A DNA stretch of 20,133 nt from Polysphondylium violaceum (Eukaryota; Evosea; Eumycetozoa; Dictyosteliales; Dictyosteliaceae). How positions within the stretch are numbered: position 1 is the stretch's first letter; each line of letters opens with the position of its first letter. The notes under the pieces were generated by a model that worked only from the letters and a program-made list of their open reading frames with translations, had not been told where the DNA came from and did no database searches. Below, piece after piece: positions 17,739 through 20,133 of the stretch. The stretch lies in the NCBI GenBank assembly GCA_000277445.1, contig AJWJ01000448.1, positions 1-20,133 on the forward strand, in the 5' to 3' direction. A program made the position numbers and the translations under genes.

Positions 17739-19955
17739 ATGAGTAATGTTGACCATCAATACTACTATTTACAAGGACAAGAGTCTCATGGTCAACAAAA
17801 CATAGATCCCAATATCAAAAAAGAGGATATAGATACAATCAGTGATCAACCATATCTTCCTCCTCATCTTCAACATCTCCATCATCAACACCATAGCGAA
17901 ATGGATTTACATCATTTACAACAGCAACAGCAACAGCAACAACATCATCATCACTTGCAACACCAACAAATCCCTCATCATCTTCTTCAACATCCCCAAC
18001 AACATATTTCTCATCAACATCTTCCTCATCTCCAACAACACCATATTTCATCAGAACAACATAAACAACAGCAAGAGCTTATTAAAACAGATTCAGACAA
18101 AGAAAACAGAAATAATGATATTAAATTGGAAGATCCACAACAAATTCAATCGATTATAGAGTCTACACCGCCCACAAATAACAACAACAGCAATAATAAT
18201 AATAATAATATAAACCAACAGAATTCAACTTCATCAAGTGGAGCATCATCGACAACAACTACTACAACAACATCAACGTCATTATCATCAACATCAGCAA
18301 CAACTCCAACATCAACAAATACATATGAAGTTCCCGAAATTTTACTTATTCCAGGTGTTAGACCACCATATATTAATTCGTTAATAGATAATAATATTTT
18401 ATCTAATATTTTAGCCAAATTACATAAAGATGAACCAACATCAAGTGCATTTACAGCCATTAGTGGAGTATGCTCAGAGTGGAGAAAGTTATTAACCAAT
18501 AGAATTGTAAACTATGTCTATCAAATTCCAGCTGATAAAAACATGACCAATTTGTTTAAAAATATAGCCAACAACAAATATCCAAATCTTGTTTCATTGC
18601 AAATTAAAGTTTCAACACCAACTCTATTTGATGTCAGTAATTTTGTAAAGTTATTAATGACAAACAATCATTGTATCACATCATTAGAGCTCACCCAAAA
18701 TGGCATTGGAAACAAGGCAGCTCAATGTATAGGAACATGTTTAATAGAAAACACAACATTAACTTGCCTTAGTTTAAGTTTTAATTCCATTGGTAATGAA
18801 GGGGCAGAAGAGATTTCCAAAGCATTGGGAATTAACAAAACACTCATTAGTTTAGATCTCAGTCAAAATTGTATAGGATTCAAAGGGTCTAAAGCATTGG
18901 GTCAAGCACTTTTAGCAACGACAACATTACAAACTATTAATCTTTCAAAGAATAGATTTGGAACCAAAGGTATCGATGCCATATCTGAATCTATTAGTAA
19001 AAATACTAGTTTGACCACCATTGATTTCTCAAAAAATGATCTCAATGAAAAGAGTTGTAAAATTATTGGTGATGCTATACGAAAACATCCAACCCTTACT
19101 AGTTTAAATTTTTGTGATACTAAACTCTCTGCCGAATCCATGAAATACATTTGTGAAGGTATCGTTTCAAGTTCAACCATTTCCTATCTTGATCTCTCTA
19201 GAAATGAGTTTGGACACAAGGGTGCCAGATCACTTGCAACAGCTATATCTTCAACAAATTCAATCACATATCTCGATTTATGTGGAACCTCTATTGGTGA
19301 TAAGGGTGCTCAAGTTATTGCAGATTCTATAGCAAAAAATCATTCCATTGTAAACCTTTCTCTTGCTTTTAATAATATTGGCACTGGTGGTGCTTTATCT
19401 ATAGGCAATGCACTCAAGGTCAACAATTCCCTCCAAATATTGGATCTTTCCATCAATGCAGAGATTGGTTATTCGGGTTTTAACGATATTTGTTTGGGTT
19501 TGTCTATGAATAAAAAACTCACCACTCTTCATATGGGAACCACTGGCTTTGGTCCAAATGGTGCTCGTTCTTTGGCCGCCTGTCTTAAAACAAACTCTAC
19601 ATTGACCGACCTCCAATTACGTGGCAATGAAATTGGTGACGATGGTGCAAAATTTATAAGCGATGCCATGAGAAGTAATTGTACTCTTGTTGAATTGAAT
19701 CTCTCTGGAAATGGTATTGGAAACGATGGTGCAAAGGCTTTGTGCGAAACTTTTTATTTAAATCCAAATCTAACTCTTGTACAACTTAATCACAATACTA
19801 TTAATCAAACTGGTTTGAGTCAAATGAAAGATGCATTACGTCAAAACTCTTTTTCAGTTACTTCAGATTCTTATTTTCATCCACCAAATTCAACAACCAC
19901 TGTCTCTTGTTTATGTGTCACTTTAAATCAAAACGTTTTACGTATCATTGTTTAA
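17739..19955 (+). CDS. F-box-like protein with 14 RI-type leucine-rich repeats
   Basis: A single-exon frame of 738 aa. Residues 1-120 are rich in Gln and His (HHQHHSEMDLHHLQQQQ and similar), and 120-195 are rich in Asn, Ser and Thr. At about 213-258, INSLIDNNILSNILAKL followed by AISGVCSEWRKLL has the spacing of an F-box. From about 312 to 704 come 14 repeats of 28 residues (the tenth has 29) of the ribonuclease-inhibitor kind, each close to SLTxLDLSxNxIGxxGAxxI then SxALxxNT. Repeats 5 and 6 are the most divergent (NEKSCKII, SAESMKYI). A 34-residue tail follows. Such repeats form a curved solenoid for protein binding; with an F-box the protein could select targets for an SCF ubiquitin ligase, but that is inference. 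No NACHT or other ATPase domain is present, so this is not an NLR. The Met at 17739 follows an A-rich leader. Confidence 0.88.
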   Translation: MSNVDHQYYYLQGQESHGQQNIDPNIKKEDIDTISDQPYLPPHLQHLHHQHHSEMDLHHLQQQQQQQQHHHHLQHQQIPHHLLQHPQQHISHQHLPHLQQHHISSEQHKQQQELIKTDSDKENRNNDIKLEDPQQIQSIIESTPPTNNNNSNNNNNNINQQNSTSSSGASSTTTTTTTSTSLSSTSATTPTSTNTYEVPEILLIPGVRPPYINSLIDNNILSNILAKLHKDEPTSSAFTAISGVCSEWRKLLTNRIVNYVYQIPADKNMTNLFKNIANNKYPNLVSLQIKVSTPTLFDVSNFVKLLMTNNHCITSLELTQNGIGNKAAQCIGTCLIENTTLTCLSLSFNSIGNEGAEEISKALGINKTLISLDLSQNCIGFKGSKALGQALLATTTLQTINLSKNRFGTKGIDAISESISKNTSLTTIDFSKNDLNEKSCKIIGDAIRKHPTLTSLNFCDTKLSAESMKYICEGIVSSSTISYLDLSRNEFGHKGARSLATAISSTNSITYLDLCGTSIGDKGAQVIADSIAKNHSIVNLSLAFNNIGTGGALSIGNALKVNNSLQILDLSINAEIGYSGFNDICLGLSMNKKLTTLHMGTTGFGPNGARSLAACLKTNSTLTDLQLRGNEIGDDGAKFISDAMRSNCTLVELNLSGNGIGNDGAKALCETFYLNPNLTLVQLNHNTINQTGLSQMKDALRQNSFSVTSDSYFHPPNSTTTVSCLCVTLNQNVLRIIV

Positions 19956-20133
19956 ATTCTTTTGTATCTGCACTTTTTTGTAGAGAATAAAAAAAAAAAA
20001 GTATAAACCCCCCTCCCCCCCCAATAACAACCAAAAACTTTAGATTTTTTTTTATTTTTATTTCATTGGAATAACTCGATCAATTTTAATAAAAGTTGTA
20101 AAGATTAGATTTTTTCAAAAAAAAAAAAAAAAA
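19956..20133. other. 3' flank of the LRR gene with C-run and A-run
   Basis: Contains AATAAA-type signals at about 19985 and 20090 and a nearly pure C tract at 20007-20022, very unusual in this AT-rich DNA. The window ends in an A-run. No ORF. Confidence 0.6.

Noticed and set aside
1-20133. tRNA genes, rRNA, CRISPR arrays, transposons or retroelement remains
   Set aside because: No GGTTCRA-type B box with a matching A box, no regularly spaced repeats, and no reverse transcriptase, integrase, transposase or long terminal repeats were seen.

Overview
This window looks like nuclear DNA from a social amoeba (Dictyostelia). The noncoding DNA is very AT-rich with long A and T runs. Genes have short GT-AG introns (43 to about 120 nt). 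Coding regions carry Asn, Gln and Thr codon runs. One gene encodes a myosin heavy chain kinase with an alpha-kinase domain joined to WD40 repeats, the architecture of Dictyostelium MHCK-B, and at 733 aa it is almost the same length. The base composition seems less extreme than in D. discoideum, so a related species is likely; I cannot name it. Both window ends are A-runs, which suggests an assembly contig edge on each side.

Layout. 1-244: A-run and a possible tail of an unidentified gene (+). 245-2102 (-): spastin, the microtubule-severing AAA ATPase, two exons. 2355-3606 (-): RNA polymerase I subunit RPA49, two exons. 4279-5907 (+): a protein of the Tes/MJ0619-like radical-SAM family that has lost the cysteines and glycine motif needed for catalysis. 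6060-6411 (-): an 88-aa cytochrome b5-like protein, two exons. 6412-8460: long spacer and upstream region. 8461-10825 (+): myosin heavy chain kinase B-like, three exons. 11219-12925 (-): eIF2B gamma subunit, five exons. 12926-17738: a 4.8-kb spacer with no confident gene, holding microsatellites, palindromes, a possible gene relic and a possible 5' leader intron. 17739-19955 (+): a large protein with a Q/H-rich N terminus, an F-box-like segment and 14 ribonuclease-inhibitor-type leucine-rich repeats.

The genes do not form a pathway. They are housekeeping or cytoskeletal genes (microtubule severing, rRNA transcription, translation initiation, myosin II filament control) arranged as independent units, as expected in a eukaryotic chromosome. 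Several introns were inferred by joining frames at GT-AG sites where protein similarity continues across the junction; none has transcript support here.

The most unusual item is the radical-SAM-family protein at 4279-5907. It keeps the family's N-terminal CxxC...C/H knuckle, the mid-protein DFYP block and the C-terminal MD...DL..R.C...DG....C block. The two cysteine clusters and the GGE motif are gone, so it looks like a conserved non-catalytic descendant of an enzyme family best known from archaea and bacteria. Its single intron is flanked by a near-perfect direct repeat, which leaves the splice choice open and hints at how the intron arose.
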